Of a DNA stretch of 64,000 bases, positions 1-13,398 are shown piece after piece; position 1 is the stretch's first letter, and each line of letters opens with the position of its first letter. The stretch spans positions 124,001 through 188,000 of the forward strand of contig NW_019028984.1 in assembly GCF_002105155.1 (NCBI RefSeq), given 5' to 3'. Made by a program: the position numbers and the translations under genes. Origin of the DNA: Lobosporangium transversale (lineage: Eukaryota > Mortierellomycota > Mortierellomycetes > Mortierellales > Mortierellaceae). The notes beneath the pieces were generated by a model. The model saw nothing but the letters and a program-made list of their open reading frames with translations, was not told where the DNA came from and searched no databases.

Positions 1-1600
1 TCGTGAAAGCTCCAAATTGACAAAAAGGGCTTTCAACGAACAATCGGGGATGAAGTTTGCTCCGCCGCAGTCGTTGTTGGAGTGAAGAAGGTTTAATAAG
101 TTTACTTTTTTACTTTTTTCAACATGAGAAATAATCGTGTTGTACGAGAGGAACGCAAACAGTTCTAAAAAGGTGGAATAGAATTCCCCTTTCTCTCCTT
201 TTTTTTTTTTTTACTGTTTCTCCAAGGTCCATTGTGGACTCATTGGATTATTTCTACTGGCTTGCGATTCATTATTTAAAATAACATCCTATCATCTTTT
301 ATCATCCTCAATCTTTTTACTTAGCCCATTATCCCATCTGTTGGCTAGGTGTAAAAAAAGATCGCCGCACAGCATGTGCTTGGCGGTATGAACATTTCAA
401 TAAATCTTTATTTTAAAACCATACAACAATCTCAAAAGGAAGTATTGCCTCTTCTCGTGCAATGATTAATGATAAAGACGTTATACACACACACACACAC
501 ACACTCGCCCAATTTTTTTTTTTTTTTTTTTTTTTTAGAAAAAAAAAAAACATGGCAAGTACAGCAGCAAATTATTGTTAATTGTTATTGCTAATTGCTA
601 CTGTTTTGTTGATGCCGTTTGCCGTTGCTACATGGATTGTACCGTTGTTGTACACCTTGAATGCATATCCTTGCGTGTGCTTCTTTGCTTGTGCTTGTGT
701 GCTTATGCGTATTCTTGTGCTTGTGTTCACTTCCTCCCCCAGTCTCCCATCCCTCTGTGTCCTACCTGGGTATCCGCGCCAAAAAAACGGGAACGAATCG
801 GATAAGCAATAAAAAAAAAAAATGTATAGAAATATAAAAAAAGGTTTTTGTGGCTCAGTGGGGTCTAAACGGAGGCTGATGAGGATTGAAGGTTTATACA
901 CATGTAATCCATGCATTGAATCGGACCATTCAATCTACCTATCCAAGCGGGATAATTTTCTTCTTTTCTTTTCCTTCCCGCAGGAAATGATCCCAATAAA
1001 CAGGGTCCTTTTTTCAACGGAACTTTACGCTTTCCCCTCTTTCCCAATTCCTATCCTTCCTTTCCTTTTTCCCCCTTTCGTACCCAGTCACTTTCCTTCC
1101 TTGCGACATCCAGTCAACGCGAGCACGTTATGAGGGAGCCAAAGCTTTGTTCAAAACAAGAGATTGCATCCATCCCATAGTATATACCATAGTACCATAG
1201 TAAAGAAAAACAGGGGTCTCCTTGCCTTTTTTTTTTTGTCCCGCATTCCATTGATCCTGTCACATCCTGATCGCTAATCAAGTCTCTCTTTTTTTTTTTT
1301 TTTTTTTTTTTCCCTCTCCCTTTGCCTCTCTTGACGAGAACGATAGGGGACCCAAGATCTTCTATCCCAGAAAGTAAAAAATAACAAGATTAGACACACG
1401 ATTGATGAGGGTTGCTCGAAGCACGTTTTTAATTGAGCTGCATTAGTTTTACTTTCCACATCTCGACGACATTCCTTAACCACATTCAAAGGAAGGGGAA
1501 AAAAAAAAAAAAAAATAGGGGGACAAGCAATCTTTGAAAGATCCTTACACTCACGGAACACGCCACGAAGGTAGAATAAAGACGAAACTTCTTTTTCTTT

Positions 1601-1632
<32 letters not shown>

Positions 1633-2037
1633 TTTACCATTGCTCTCAGGCACAAACAGCACAAATGCACATTTATCGTCCCACTTTTAACAGGTGGATC
1701 TGAGACAAAAAGTAATGCATTATGCTTACTTGAACAAAAAAAAAAAAAAAAAAAAAAAAAAAGAGTCTTTTTTTTATTTTTCTTTTCCAAAGCATACAAA
1801 TGAAGAAAAGAAGCTATTGTTGACCAAGGACGGGAAAGAGAGAGAGAGAGAAAGAGAGAGAAAGAGAGAGCCATAGGAAAAGAAAGATAAAAAAAAAAAA
1901 AAAATTATGCATCAGTTTCAAGTCGAAAAATTGCTTATTTGCTCCACCATAGACATCTGTATACTTTGACGCGTTTAATGTTTGACAAAGTTAGGCCAGA
2001 CCAACCTAGGACTAGGTCAGGAGACTACTCCTAGCCT

Positions 2038-2106
2038 TTTAGTTAGTTAGTTAGTCAGTTAGTTAGTCAGTTAGTTAGTCAGTTAGTTAGTCAGTTAGTT
2101 AGTTTA
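2038..2106. repeat. TTAG-based tandem repeat
   Basis: TTAGTTAGTTAGTCAG-like units repeat about five times in near-perfect register. The unit is about 12 nt, TTAGTTAGTCAG. It is a simple tandem repeat and does not match the TTAGGG telomere unit. Confidence 0.8.
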
Positions 2107-5100
2107 ATTAGTTTGTTAGTAAGCAACTTTGAATGGTCAAAAGGGTAATTTTGACTTTAGACGCGTTTTTTTTTTTTTATTATTGTATATACCACATTGA
2201 CATTTTAAATCATGTAAGAAAAAAAAAAAAAAAAAAAAAAAAAAAAGGAGCTATTTGGATGAGAGATGGTCTACATGTACTTTTTTTTTTTTTTTTTGTT
2301 TTTTTTTTTTGCTGTGCAGTCTCCTTATATCCGGAATTCCTCGACTAAAGGTAAGGGGGAGATGTAAAAAAATAAAATAAAAATAAAGGAGGTTTTACTT
2401 ATAATGGAGAGTAAAGTGGTATACATGTACAAAGAGTAGAGATCTCAAGAATGACATGTCTCTTCTCTCTCCTATCTCTCTCTCTCTCTTTTTTTTTTTT
2501 TTTTTTTTTTATTTTATGTCATGCGAAAATGTAAGGGCAAGATGCTCAGCTCATCTCTTTTATTGTTATTGAAGCGAGTGGTTTTTTTTTTTTTTTTTTT
2601 ACCTTGCGATGTACACTGATGTAAACTTTGCATACTGTTGATGTGAAAAAGCTGTGTCAAGAGCAAAAATGTGGACCTTTCTGATATAGGCACTATACCT
2701 ACAGTAAGGAAATCATCGGATTGAGTCTTTGCAAAAAAAAAATAAAATAAAATAAAATAAAAAACCATCTAGCATTATGCAATCTGAAAATGCTTTCTTG
2801 TGCATGGTTTTCCTAATCATTGTTCTCCTCTTTTTTTTGTCTGCTAAACTTGTAAAATTATAAATATTATATATATATATATATTTACATACAGATGCTA
2901 TAGGGATAATATCATAGTAGATACAGCTGGCTTATGACTAATCTTTGATTCGGCACGTGTTACAGCCATTTGTATACTCCGCACAGCTGAATGATACATG
3001 TACATGTACACGTTTTCTTTTTTCGTCTGATCGTCAATACCGAATGTTACATGCTACAAATAAGCTCGTTCTTTTTTCCGTCGACCGTTATTTATCTGTT
3101 GATGCATGCTTTTTTTTTTTTTTGCTTTGCTTTAAGCGTAATGTAAGCTTGTGTATATATGCTATTCACCTTTTATAATTGAATACTGATTTCGACATTT
3201 CTGCAAGTTTTTTTTTTTTTTTTTTACCCAATCCTTGTGGCACATGAAAATCATACCAAAATGTCGGACTAAAAAAATCCTGTCACAAGATTTTTTTTTT
3301 TTTTTTCTGTGTTCAATTAACTCTTTTTTTATTTGTAATTTGTCAGATCTCAGATACACAAATGACAGTGCCTTTTCCCTTCAGGGACAGGGACAGGGTT
3401 CGGATCAGGGAAATTTTTTTTTACAAAGAAGGCTAGGAAGTGCATGAGCACTAGACGGACAGATGCACCAATTGATAGGACAATTCAAAAAATGTAGTGC
3501 GGTGCTATATGCCAGGGTATGACAAGGTATGACAGGATGAAACAACTGAAGGCGGGAAGATGAGGGTGGTAGGGGAGAATGGGTAGACAGACATGTAGAC
3601 AGACATGTAGACAGGCGGGCGGATAGACTGTTATGATTTTGGTCTAAATACTCCCTTTCTCTCTATCTTTGCAAACGGGTGACGGAAGGATGAGGTGGAA
3701 AGCATGAGAGAACCGCCCCGTTCCAGTGCACTGACAAATTAGACTTGCATAAAAAATGTTTGCACATTCTCCCCCCCTTCCTTTGTCCACCTTCGTTCCA
3801 TCCATCCCGCCAATAATGTTGATGGACCAGAGAAACCAAATCGTTGCTAAAGAGATTCAGTGTAACCAAAAAAAAAAAAAAAAAAAAAGATCCCGGTCTA
3901 AGATTACATGATTCGTTTATAGAAATGTACATGTGTACTGTAGACGGTTTAGCATAGCTGTAGACCCGGTATACGCTAAAGCATTCTAGAGTCTACCGAA
4001 TAAGCGATGTGTTGAAATAAAGACATCATACTGAGAGCATATTGAGAAAAAGATTTCCAAGTAGAACACAAACAATACACAGTTTGGGTTCTTGGACCTT
4101 GAGAGCATCTTAATATAATACATGTAGTATCCAAAGATCTCACCAATTGACATTCATATTCAAGAGATCACCAATCCCTTTAATATGTCATAGCCTTCAT
4201 GTGCAGCACCTCGGTATCCCCCCCATCCTCCCTCGCCTTTGAAAATAGGGCGGAAAAAAAAGGGGTATGACAAAAAAAAAAGAAAAAAAAAAAAAGTATA
4301 ATATGTTTATGGTTGATCAGCATTAGAGGAATGCTTTTTTTAGAGCATACAACTATGTTTGGTGTGTATCCGGAAGAATAAGAAGAGTCGTTGTGGTAAT
4401 TGATCTCTCTGGTAGAATCTCTTCATGAACAGTCTAAGAGTAATGGTCCGCAGTTTGTGCTTACTCTTCCCTGTAAAAGCAAAAGAGATGTGATCCTCCA
4501 GGGACAATTACAGATGAACCTGTCTATCAAGTTATACATACCCTATGCATGAAATCACAGTCCAGTTCCGGCTTCCCCTACCCACCTCGCATTTTTGGTT
4601 AGGTAATACATTACATGTCCAATAGTTATGGACAAACTCATTGATTAGATTCGCAAAATATATATGTTTGTATCTGTCACTGGACCCCTCTTTTCTTGCT
4701 CATCCACTGGTCTACTCTGATCCATTGTTCTGCATTTAGCTTTTTTTAAAAAATGTTGTTAGCCCTGTATGCTCACTTTGCTGAAAATAGAGCAAAAAAG
4801 GAGCCACTTAAAAAAAAGAGAGACAGGGCAAGAGATAAACAAATAAACAAACAAATAGAGACAAAGCGCGCAGGAACGTTTGTGCAAATCCCTTTAGTCT
4901 CCACCTTGCCTTACCCTACTCTACCCTGGAATTTCTTTTGGAGAGAACAGGCCTTTTATATATCACAAGTCATTATGACTAGATGCACAAATGGTGTTTT
5001 TTTTATTATTATTATTACTACTTTTTTTTCTTTATTCTGTACATGTACATTAGTTTCCTACGTTCATATACAAGACTATGCATTTAATTATATATATCGT

Positions 5101-5177
5101 ATGGATCGTATATGTATACTCTATAAGCTGGAGATGTCGCTGTGTAACCATCTGCTTTGCTCAACGGCTCAGCAAAA

Positions 5178-5208
<31 letters not shown>

Positions 5209-5569
5209 GCCAGAGTACACAGCACAGAGAGTGGGAAATAAGAGATCAAAGCAAAAAAGAGATGTAGTGGCGAAAAATAATAATAATAATAATAATAATA
5301 ATAAGTGAGTAATGAGCTTTAATGGGCTTATAACCAGACTATAGTTGGGCGTAGTGCGGCAACCTATTCCAGCTCTGGATAGATATCTACAGACACTGCC
5401 TCTTCCTCCCCTTTGTCTTGTTGTTACATGTAAACTGTTGTAGATGTAAATGATGCTACCTTTCGTAAAGACGCACATTTGTTTTCTAGGGGAGTGTGGT
5501 AATGGTGTTTGTACGATTAGTATTTACATTTAGGTGACTCTCTTCAATCGGGTACATGTATCCAAGTAA

Positions 5570-6414
5570 AATCTGAAAAGACAGTGCACTGCAGCTCAAC
5601 TCGACTGTCGACTATGCTCTCAGCTTGCAGCTGCATCTTTCCGCCGCTCCACTTGCTTTGCACCTCTCCGACCGCGTCCATATCTCTCACTCCACACCTC
5701 ATCCTGACATCAAGTGCATCTCGTTCCTTTGTGCTCCTTTTTGGTTCACATCTAGGTTTTTGTTTTTGTTTTTATCCTTGTCTTTACCGGCGCATGTATA
5801 TCTCTATACAAACAGCTGCTCTGCCTCACCACTGTCTGTTTGAGCTTTCTCTCCCTACTTCATTGTCTACATATTGATGCTCTCCTTGCTAAAGAGACCT
5901 ACTGTATTCATTTCAGTTGGTCTCGAGGGAACTCAAGGAGGAAGAGCAATTGTATATATTACTCTTATCATTCTCGTCAAGAAGAGATCGAAACCTTTCA
6001 GGAAACCCATTCCTTTTCTCTTTTCTCCTTTTTCTTCTATCTACCTTTCTCCTCATCCTTTTACTTCCCTCTTAATCTTCCACTCATAGTTTCCTTTCTT
6101 TTCTTTCTTTTCTTTCTTTCTTTCTTTTTTTTTTTTTTTTTTCTTTTAGTTGTGTTTCCTTGTTTGACCATTCCTCAACTACTAGAAACTATACATTTTC
6201 CCCCCCTAATTGCATTCCAGGCACCTGTACGCCTACGCCTCGTTTTTTAATTATTCTCTCTCTGTTCGTTTGTAATTATAATTACCATTTCTCCCAACTT
6301 CACTTCTCACTTCATTCTCCACAGACTCGTCCAGATCCATTGAAGTAGCTGCACTTACCCTCACTCACTCTCGCACCTTCCCCTCCTCCCCTAATCATAA
6401 ACTCTTTAGTTCGC

Positions 6415-6449
<35 letters not shown>

Positions 6450-6879
6450 CAACCCCCCTGTACCACCACTACTTCCGCTTCATTTTCTTTCATTTTTTTT
6501 TTTTTCCTTGTGGTCCTGACAGTTTGTACATTTACCCAATTGATTGATTGATTTGGTCAAGAATACACTTGTGTTCATACATTCTCAGATCATAGCGCGA
6601 AGGCATTGTTTCTCAACTCTATAAACACCTTGCGTCTTGGAACAACAGTACAAAGAAAATAATATATAGTAGTAATAATAATAACGGTCAATCTGTATAA
6701 GGTATAAAGAAACTGGTCCTCTTCTCTCCTTTTCTCTTCTTTTTCATTCCTTTCCTTTTGTCTCATTCGGTCTCATTCTCATTCCTTTGTTGTCGTTGCA
6801 TTCCTTGCTCATTCTTTTCTTTTTTCTTTTTTTTTTATTTTTATTTTTATATTGTTATTGTTATTATATTTTGCCAGCT
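5570..6879 (+). promoter_or_regulatory. Pyrimidine-rich leader upstream of the RhoGAP-like gene
   Basis: About 1.3 kb is dominated by C and T on the plus strand, with CT, TTTC and long T tracts, and runs directly into the gene starting at 6880. CT-rich leaders are common in fungal promoters. Here it may be promoter plus long 5' UTR. No single TATA or operator-like site can be chosen with confidence. Confidence 0.35.
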
Positions 6880-7611
6880 ATGACAGTTTCCCGCCAGGAA
6901 CCAATGTTGACACTATCGTTCGAGGTGCCTGCAGGAGCAGTAGCACATCCATCCAATCGCAGTGCAAACAAAACTATCTATACCCCTTCTTCTTCTCATA
7001 CAGCTGCAACTACTGCTGCTACTCGGCCATATTCCGAATTCTCGTACCCCGCACAAAGCGATACCACTATACTGGACTCCATGATCAGAACCACTCAAAA
7101 AGATCAAAGCCTGCAACATCCTCTACAGAATTCTACCTTCAATTCATCCGTTGCCTCATTTATGACCTCTTCAACAGCAGACTATACTCTTGTGACCCTC
7201 AACAACAGCAGCAGCAGCAGGAGTATTTACCGTAATAGTCTTCCTATCCATACAAGCATCAGTATCATCAACGGCAACAACAGCAGTGGCAATCATATCA
7301 ACCGTAATCATTCAACTTCCCAGATTCACCATCAAAAGAAGGAGCTTCAAAAGCAGGCGCTCAGACAACAGCAGCTTCAACAGCAGAACCAAAAGAAAAC
7401 GCTGCCATTGTTCCCTACAATACGAACAAGAGGCACCATCTCGAACCAGAATATTATTCAACCAGGTATTTTTATAAAAAACAAAAAAAAAAAAAAAAAA
7501 AAAAAAGCATATTAATTTAAGATTTTCACGGAGATTCAATTGATCGTTTATTCAATTAGTGGACAAACACGTTTTATTAAAAATCATTCATTCGCGTTGC
7601 ATTTTTTCTTT

Positions 7612-7644
<33 letters not shown>

Positions 7645-7729
7645 GCCTTGATTGCCTCTCCACCTTTTACCTCCCTGACATGTCTTCAACTGGTTTTGAC
7701 ATGTACTCATGACTATTCTTACTAACGCG

Positions 7730-7760
<31 letters not shown>

Positions 7761-8059
7761 CTTTCTTTCTTTTAAAAAAATATCCTATTTATATATCACT
7801 CTTTTTGTTTTTCTCCTTTTGCTACTTCTTCAAATGATCTAGTCAACCTTGCAAAGATTGAACTTTTGCCGATCGAATTTAGCCACCAAATCATCTTGGA
7901 TTGCATTGACGAGATTAAACTGCGAGGTACAGTTTATATAAATATTGCTTACTACAAATAGCAATGAGAAATAGAGAGAAAAAAAAAGACTAGACCTTAA
8001 ACAGCCTATGGCTCACTGTTATTGTGTATAGCTGAGCATGCTGAGCATGCTGACCAAAG

Positions 8060-8114
<55 letters not shown>

Positions 8115-11100
8115 TGAAAGGAATGTGTCGGTTATGGTTTGCTCTCATTGTTGGGCGCTTTTTACTTTTGGTGTTTTGTCATTGTACAACAAACAGAACA
8201 CACACTTTGCTTTGTATACTCAGCAGCCTGTCTTTCAATGTAAAAACTGATCATGTCTTTTTTGTTCTATTAACAAAACCCTATATAGGATTGAACCGAG
8301 AGCATCTCTTCTGGAACCCATTCTATAGTCCCTCTGTGGAAGCAGCCATTAAGCTGTTGATGAACCAAAAGAAGAACCATCTCTTCAATGTCAAGATGAT
8401 GCGTATAGATACCGTGGGAGGCCTTCTGACCACTGTCCTTTCCCGCACTTACCCTCCTCTCATACCTGAGCATCTCCGTGAGCTGCTCCAGAACCCCAAT
8501 GGTATCAAACTTTTTGTACCCTTATTGTTTATAAATGAATGCAGCTTTTTGTTGATGTGATCGGTTGTATTACAAAGAGAGAGAGACAGGAATGAATGCA
8601 CGCCTGCATACGCCAAAAAAAAAAAAAAAAAAAAAAAAAAAAAGCGCTGTGGTTTTCCTCTATATTCACAGAACATGTAAGGATTCTTTACAAACAACAC
8701 CACAAAACGGGTAGGCTGACATACTTTCTCTTTATTTATTTGTTTATTTGTTTGTTTCTGATACAGGTCAATTCTTTTTCGAGCTATTGTCGATGCTTCC
8801 AGAACTGAACCGATTCTTATTTGTGGAGGTTCTGGAGCTCTGCTGCGAATTAGTCGATAACCAGGCGTTCAATCGCCTGAGCAATAGTAAATTATCAATT
8901 TATCCTGGGTCATGTTGCTTTGGTTTGGATGAATACATGCCCACATGGGATACGCGATACCTGTTATCTTCAGGCATGAAAAAGTTCTCAGGCGCATTCT
9001 ATCATGCCATCTATGCCTACCGTGAGGAGCGCGACCTATCTGTAGAAGAGCTTCAAGAGAAACAGGTTAAACGCGACAAGCTCCTGGCAGAGCAGCGACT
9101 AGAGGCTCTGGAGAGAGAATATGGGTTGGAGGGTGCACATAATATCTTGAAGAGAGAGGCTAGGATCGCTCAAGGCCTGCCTCCAGATTCTCCAGAACCA
9201 ACTCCTGTGCCCCAATTGCCTGCAGACTTGAAAGAGATTTCTCTCTATGCAAACAGGAAGGAGATTGTGGTAGCGGACGATAATATTTCAATACTTGACA
9301 TGCAGCTCGAAGACGGAAGCGAAGGTGCCTCAACAAGTGCAGCAGAAGCAATGAAGCCTCTTTCATCATCAAGAAGCGGTACTGCAGCTCCACATACTCT
9401 TGAAAGCGCCAGCAATGAAAAGAAGCAAGAGGAGGAAGAAAAAGTGGAGCATATCATTGAAGACTTGCGAAGGAGTCTCTCTGTGGCTACACTGGAGTCT
9501 CTTATAAACCGATCTTCTAAGCCTGCAGCAGCAACTACAACAACCACAACCAAGACTAATTATTACTCAATGTCGCCTTACGCTCCTCGAACTGGATACT
9601 ATTCATACACAGGACGTAGGATTCGTCCACCTGTGACAAGTGCGGGCAGCAAGTATGCACAGCAACAACCCAATAACACCAGCAATGATGACACCATACT
9701 CCGCGCTAAATCAATTGCTCGTTTCTGCTCGGCTACAAAGAACATCTACCCAGTGGCTCCTGGTGACATCTTTGGCATCAGCCGTCAAGCGATTGAACGA
9801 CGCGAGCTGCAGGGCTTTTTGTTGGTGGCTCAGACGACGAAGAAGAGGCGACGATGCAAGTCTATTAAATCCAAACGGATCCATCAACTTCGCTTACGCA
9901 ACAAACAATCCCAACAGCTCCATCGTCGATCCTCGGCATCCATGTCTTCTGTCATTTCTTCGGGGCCCATGCCATCGGCAGCAATATACCTTCCAAACGG
10001 TGGCATGTACAGAGCCAGGAATAGCTCAATGATAGTCGCAGCGCACCAGCACCGACGGAAGCATGCATTGGCATCCGCTGGAAGCCAGCGTCGTGAACGG
10101 ACTCGTCGGCTTAGACGAGAGTTGGAGGTTTATTTGACTCAAGGGCTTTCGGACGAAGAGGCTATGAAGCAGCGAAAGATTGATTTGAAGAAAAGGCGAA
10201 AGCAAGAAAAACGTGCTCGGGCCCAAGCCCTTGCAGAAGCTGCAGAAGCAGCCAAGCGCGCTGAACAAAAAGTGACTATGGAAGAGGCAGAGGTCCTTGA
10301 GGCCTTTGATTATCTGTCAGATCAAGAGCTTGAGGAGTTTTTGACTTTAGCAGGGTTGACCATGCAGGACGTGGAGCGTATCCGAGAGAAGGCAGCAGCT
10401 ATCGCTTTAAGACAAGTTACAAAAGATATTGAGGGAGTCGAATCAAAGCCAGTCGTCACAGTTGCGGCCGCAGTGATGAGTGAAGCATCCCCTGGCCAGC
10501 AGAAGAGCGCTTCAGTTATCCCCAAGATTACGGCGACAGATGTTGATAAGACCTCTGAAGAAACATCAACAGCGGAGACCATTGTTATATCTTTTGGAAG
10601 TGGATATGAAGTTTCTGATGTAGACAACATGGCTAATGACAACGCCACGAGCCACAGACGGCCAACGAGCATCCCACATATGAACTCTATGGACATACTC
10701 CTCAAGAATGCAAGTATGATTGGTGACAGCAATCTTCGATGCTATCCCGATCAGCAATTAGAACAGCAACAACAAGAAGCGATCCAAAAGACATCAGTTA
10801 GTAGTCTTTCACCTCCAATCTCGGTAACCGCTGCTGTGCAGCAGGCTATGGTCGAAAAGGGACAGAGTCATATTACCAACAGAGTTAGTGTTAATTTCGA
10901 TGTTGATGTGGTGGCTGATGATGATGATGATGATGATGAGGAGGAGGAGGAGGAGGAGGAGGAGGAGGAGAAGCCACCAGCGATGGAAAGCAGGTCATCC
11001 AGCGCTGAAACCCTTGTGACGACCAAAACGATCCGTACTCGACCACACCTACCGCCCCACGAGCGAAGAAGTGTAGAATCTCTTGCGTCGTCCACAGACA

Positions 11101-11273
11101 CGATCGTTAGTCCTGTCCAGGAGGACTATGTTGAGATGACAGAGGGAGGACTCTTCCTACAGAAGGTTTCTTCTATGAAGCAAGCTGAGGATGAAGAGGC
11201 TGCAGAATTACGTGCGTTGTTGGAGACGATGAGTGCGGAGGAGAGACAGGAGTTTTTGAGGCTTTCAAGTTAA
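6880..11273 (+). CDS. Divergent RhoGAP-like domain protein
   Basis: Four exons fit without frame breaks: 6880-7465, 7843-7926, 8289-8501 and 8767-11273, giving about 1129 aa. Residues about 1-195 are Ser/Thr/Gln-rich. Residues about 196-390 resemble a RhoGAP fold: an entry helix, KLRGLNREHLFWNP where the arginine-finger segment lies, then HLRELL, and LSMLPELNRFLF matching the LPxxN core. YMPTWDTRYLLSSGMKKFSG follows. The usual GLFRxxG finger motif is degenerate, so GAP activity is doubtful. Fungal Msb1/Mug8 proteins also carry a RhoGAP-like fold and are an alternative family. The long C-terminal part is charged and low-complexity, with an acidic Asp7/Glu11 run near codons at 10918-10970 and a basic stretch near 9830-9900. 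ATG 6787 is in frame upstream but would add a poly-Phe stretch from the CT-rich leader, so 6880 is preferred. Ctf4 follows 252 bp downstream on the same strand. Confidence 0.7.
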
Positions 11274-11525
11274 AGAATTAAAAAATTGTGTTCAAAGTAT
11301 AGTATTCTAATGTTCTAATATTTTAAAAACACGAACAAACACGAACGCGTCTTTGCCAAAAAGGGGAGAAATTAAAAAAAGAAAAGCAAGCAAGCCACAA
11401 AGAGCCCAAAGAAAAAAAAAAAAAAAAAAAAGAGTCGCGACGAAGTTTTCTTTTGCTTTCAAAAAGTCTTGCTGGTTTACATCTTGACATTAACAAAAAA
11501 AAAAAAAAAAAAAAAAAAAAAACAG

Positions 11526-12442
11526 ATGGCCAAGCTGCAATCAAGATGGGCTCATGCTTCTGAGGTTACAGCACTAGCTTTTGTACCTGACGGGAGGTGT
11601 GTGCTAGTAAATATCTTTTTTTTTTATTTAGTCACTCCTTACTTGTTCCTGATATGATTTCTTTTGCAGTTGACTATATAATATTTAAAAGAATGGTCTC
11701 TTTTTTTTTTTTTTTTTTTTTTTTTAAAACTGATATTAATGGGCTTCTTCTCTCTCTTTCTCTCTCTCTTTTTTTTTTCTTAAAAAAAAAAAAAGTTATA
11801 TCGTAGCCACGGCGGATGATTTTGCGTTGCATCTATTTTCACAAAAGGAAGGAAAACCAGCCCGTCAAGCAGAACCAATTGAATCAACTGAAGGAGCAAC
11901 ATGTATTGCGGTCACTGTAAGTGGCGCTTTATTTTTATTTTATTTTTTTCTTTTCTTCTTTTTTTATTATTACTATTTTTTTTTTTTTTTTTTTTTTTTT
12001 TTTGTCATTGACATTTGTGATATGGAAGGTCTGATCTCTCTCTATTGTTCTTTTAGCAAGAAAACATTTATGCAGGGTCACGCGATGGTGTTATCCGACA
12101 ATACGATATAAAACTACAGGAATTCATGGGCATTATCGTCAGGTGCAATTTAGCTGTCAGATGTCTTGCTCTATCCAAGAATCAGAAACTATTGGGAATC
12201 GGCACAGAGTAATAATGAAAGGAACAAAAAGAAGGAAAAAAGAGGAAAAAAGGATTATGTTGGTATTGCTTACGATTCATGAAAAATAATTCTTGACACA
12301 TTCTTGGTATATTCTACTCAGGGAAAACGAAATCAAGATTATCAACTTGGAAGATCCAGAAGAATGTTTCCCACTTCAAGGACATAAAAAGGCAATCAAC
12401 GCTATAGCATTCGATCCACTCGCTGAATATATGGTAAAGTGA

Positions 12443-12488
<46 letters not shown>

Positions 12489-13365
12489 TCATATTTATGC
12501 AATGAAAGCAACCAATATTAAACCTTTTGTTTTCTTTTTTCTTTCCCCTTCTTCTTCCTCTTCTAGTTGTCATCAAGTTGTGATGGAACAGTTATCGTTT
12601 GGGACATGAAGACAAAAAAATCTGCACCATTAGAAATTATCACCGTCATGGCACCAACCAGCACAGAGTAAGACTTTGGGATATACAATATTTAAAACAG
12701 GAAAAGAAATTTGTTTTTCAAGGAAACGAGTGTGTCGCTGATCAGCAGTTTTATTAAATCTTTTCTTTTCTTTTCTTTTTTTTTTCATTTTTTTTCTTTT
12801 TCATATCTTTATTAACACGTAACAGATCCAAATACAAGATCCCTATTGCATGGCATACGTCTGGAGAGTTTTTTGTCATTGGCAGAGATAAAGGTATGTA
12901 AAAGTGCAAAATCGGTATCAGATTCATTCTCAATGTATTAATTTCTTTCAATCAAAGATTTTATGAAACCTGAATCATACCCAAACCACTTTTTCCTTAG
13001 ACATCACTGCACATCATAGACATACATGGCAAAAATCGTTTACTTATCGCTCAGGATCCTCAGCTGTGAGTACAACAGGGGTATCCTTATGCGGGGAATT
13101 GATAAGCGGAAAATATATATATAATGAACTGATGTAGCTATATTATAATTGTTGTTACCATTACCATTGTTCTCTTTGTAGGCTCCAACAATCCTTGCTT
13201 GGTCGCCCAATGGCCGATATCTCGCTGCTGCTTCAATAGAAACTGATATTTGGATTTGGAAGTACAAAGAGAAGGAGCAACCACATATCAAGTACGATTA
13301 TAGGAGGAGAGAGAGTCTTTATTCTTCTTTCTCGCAATTTTATATGATAACTGACTAACTTTTGT

Positions 13366-13398
<33 letters not shown>

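Larger units (their letters stand above)
1..6879. other. Non-coding, homopolymer-rich region
   Basis: I see no supported gene in this 6.9 kb. Its open frames are low-complexity (poly-K, poly-F) and show no domain-like composition or splice structure. It holds many A or T runs of 15-30 nt, an AC repeat near 483-505, a TTAG-type tandem repeat at 2038-2106, an AT repeat near 2870 and an AAT repeat near 5278. From about 5570 to 6870 the plus strand is strongly pyrimidine-rich. That fits the promoter and 5' leader of the RhoGAP-like gene that follows. Confidence 0.6.

Noticed and set aside
2038-2106. TTAG repeats as an internal telomere tract
   Set aside because: Units are TTAG/TTAGTCAG, not TTAGGG; a simple tandem repeat.
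575-5877. Many frames of 60-160 codons in the first 6 kb
   Set aside because: They are poly-K, poly-F or CT-repeat translations overlapping homopolymers, without domain-like composition or consistent splice structure.
10918-10970. GAT/GAG repeat as a non-coding microsatellite
   Set aside because: It is in frame within the RhoGAP-like gene and encodes its acidic run.
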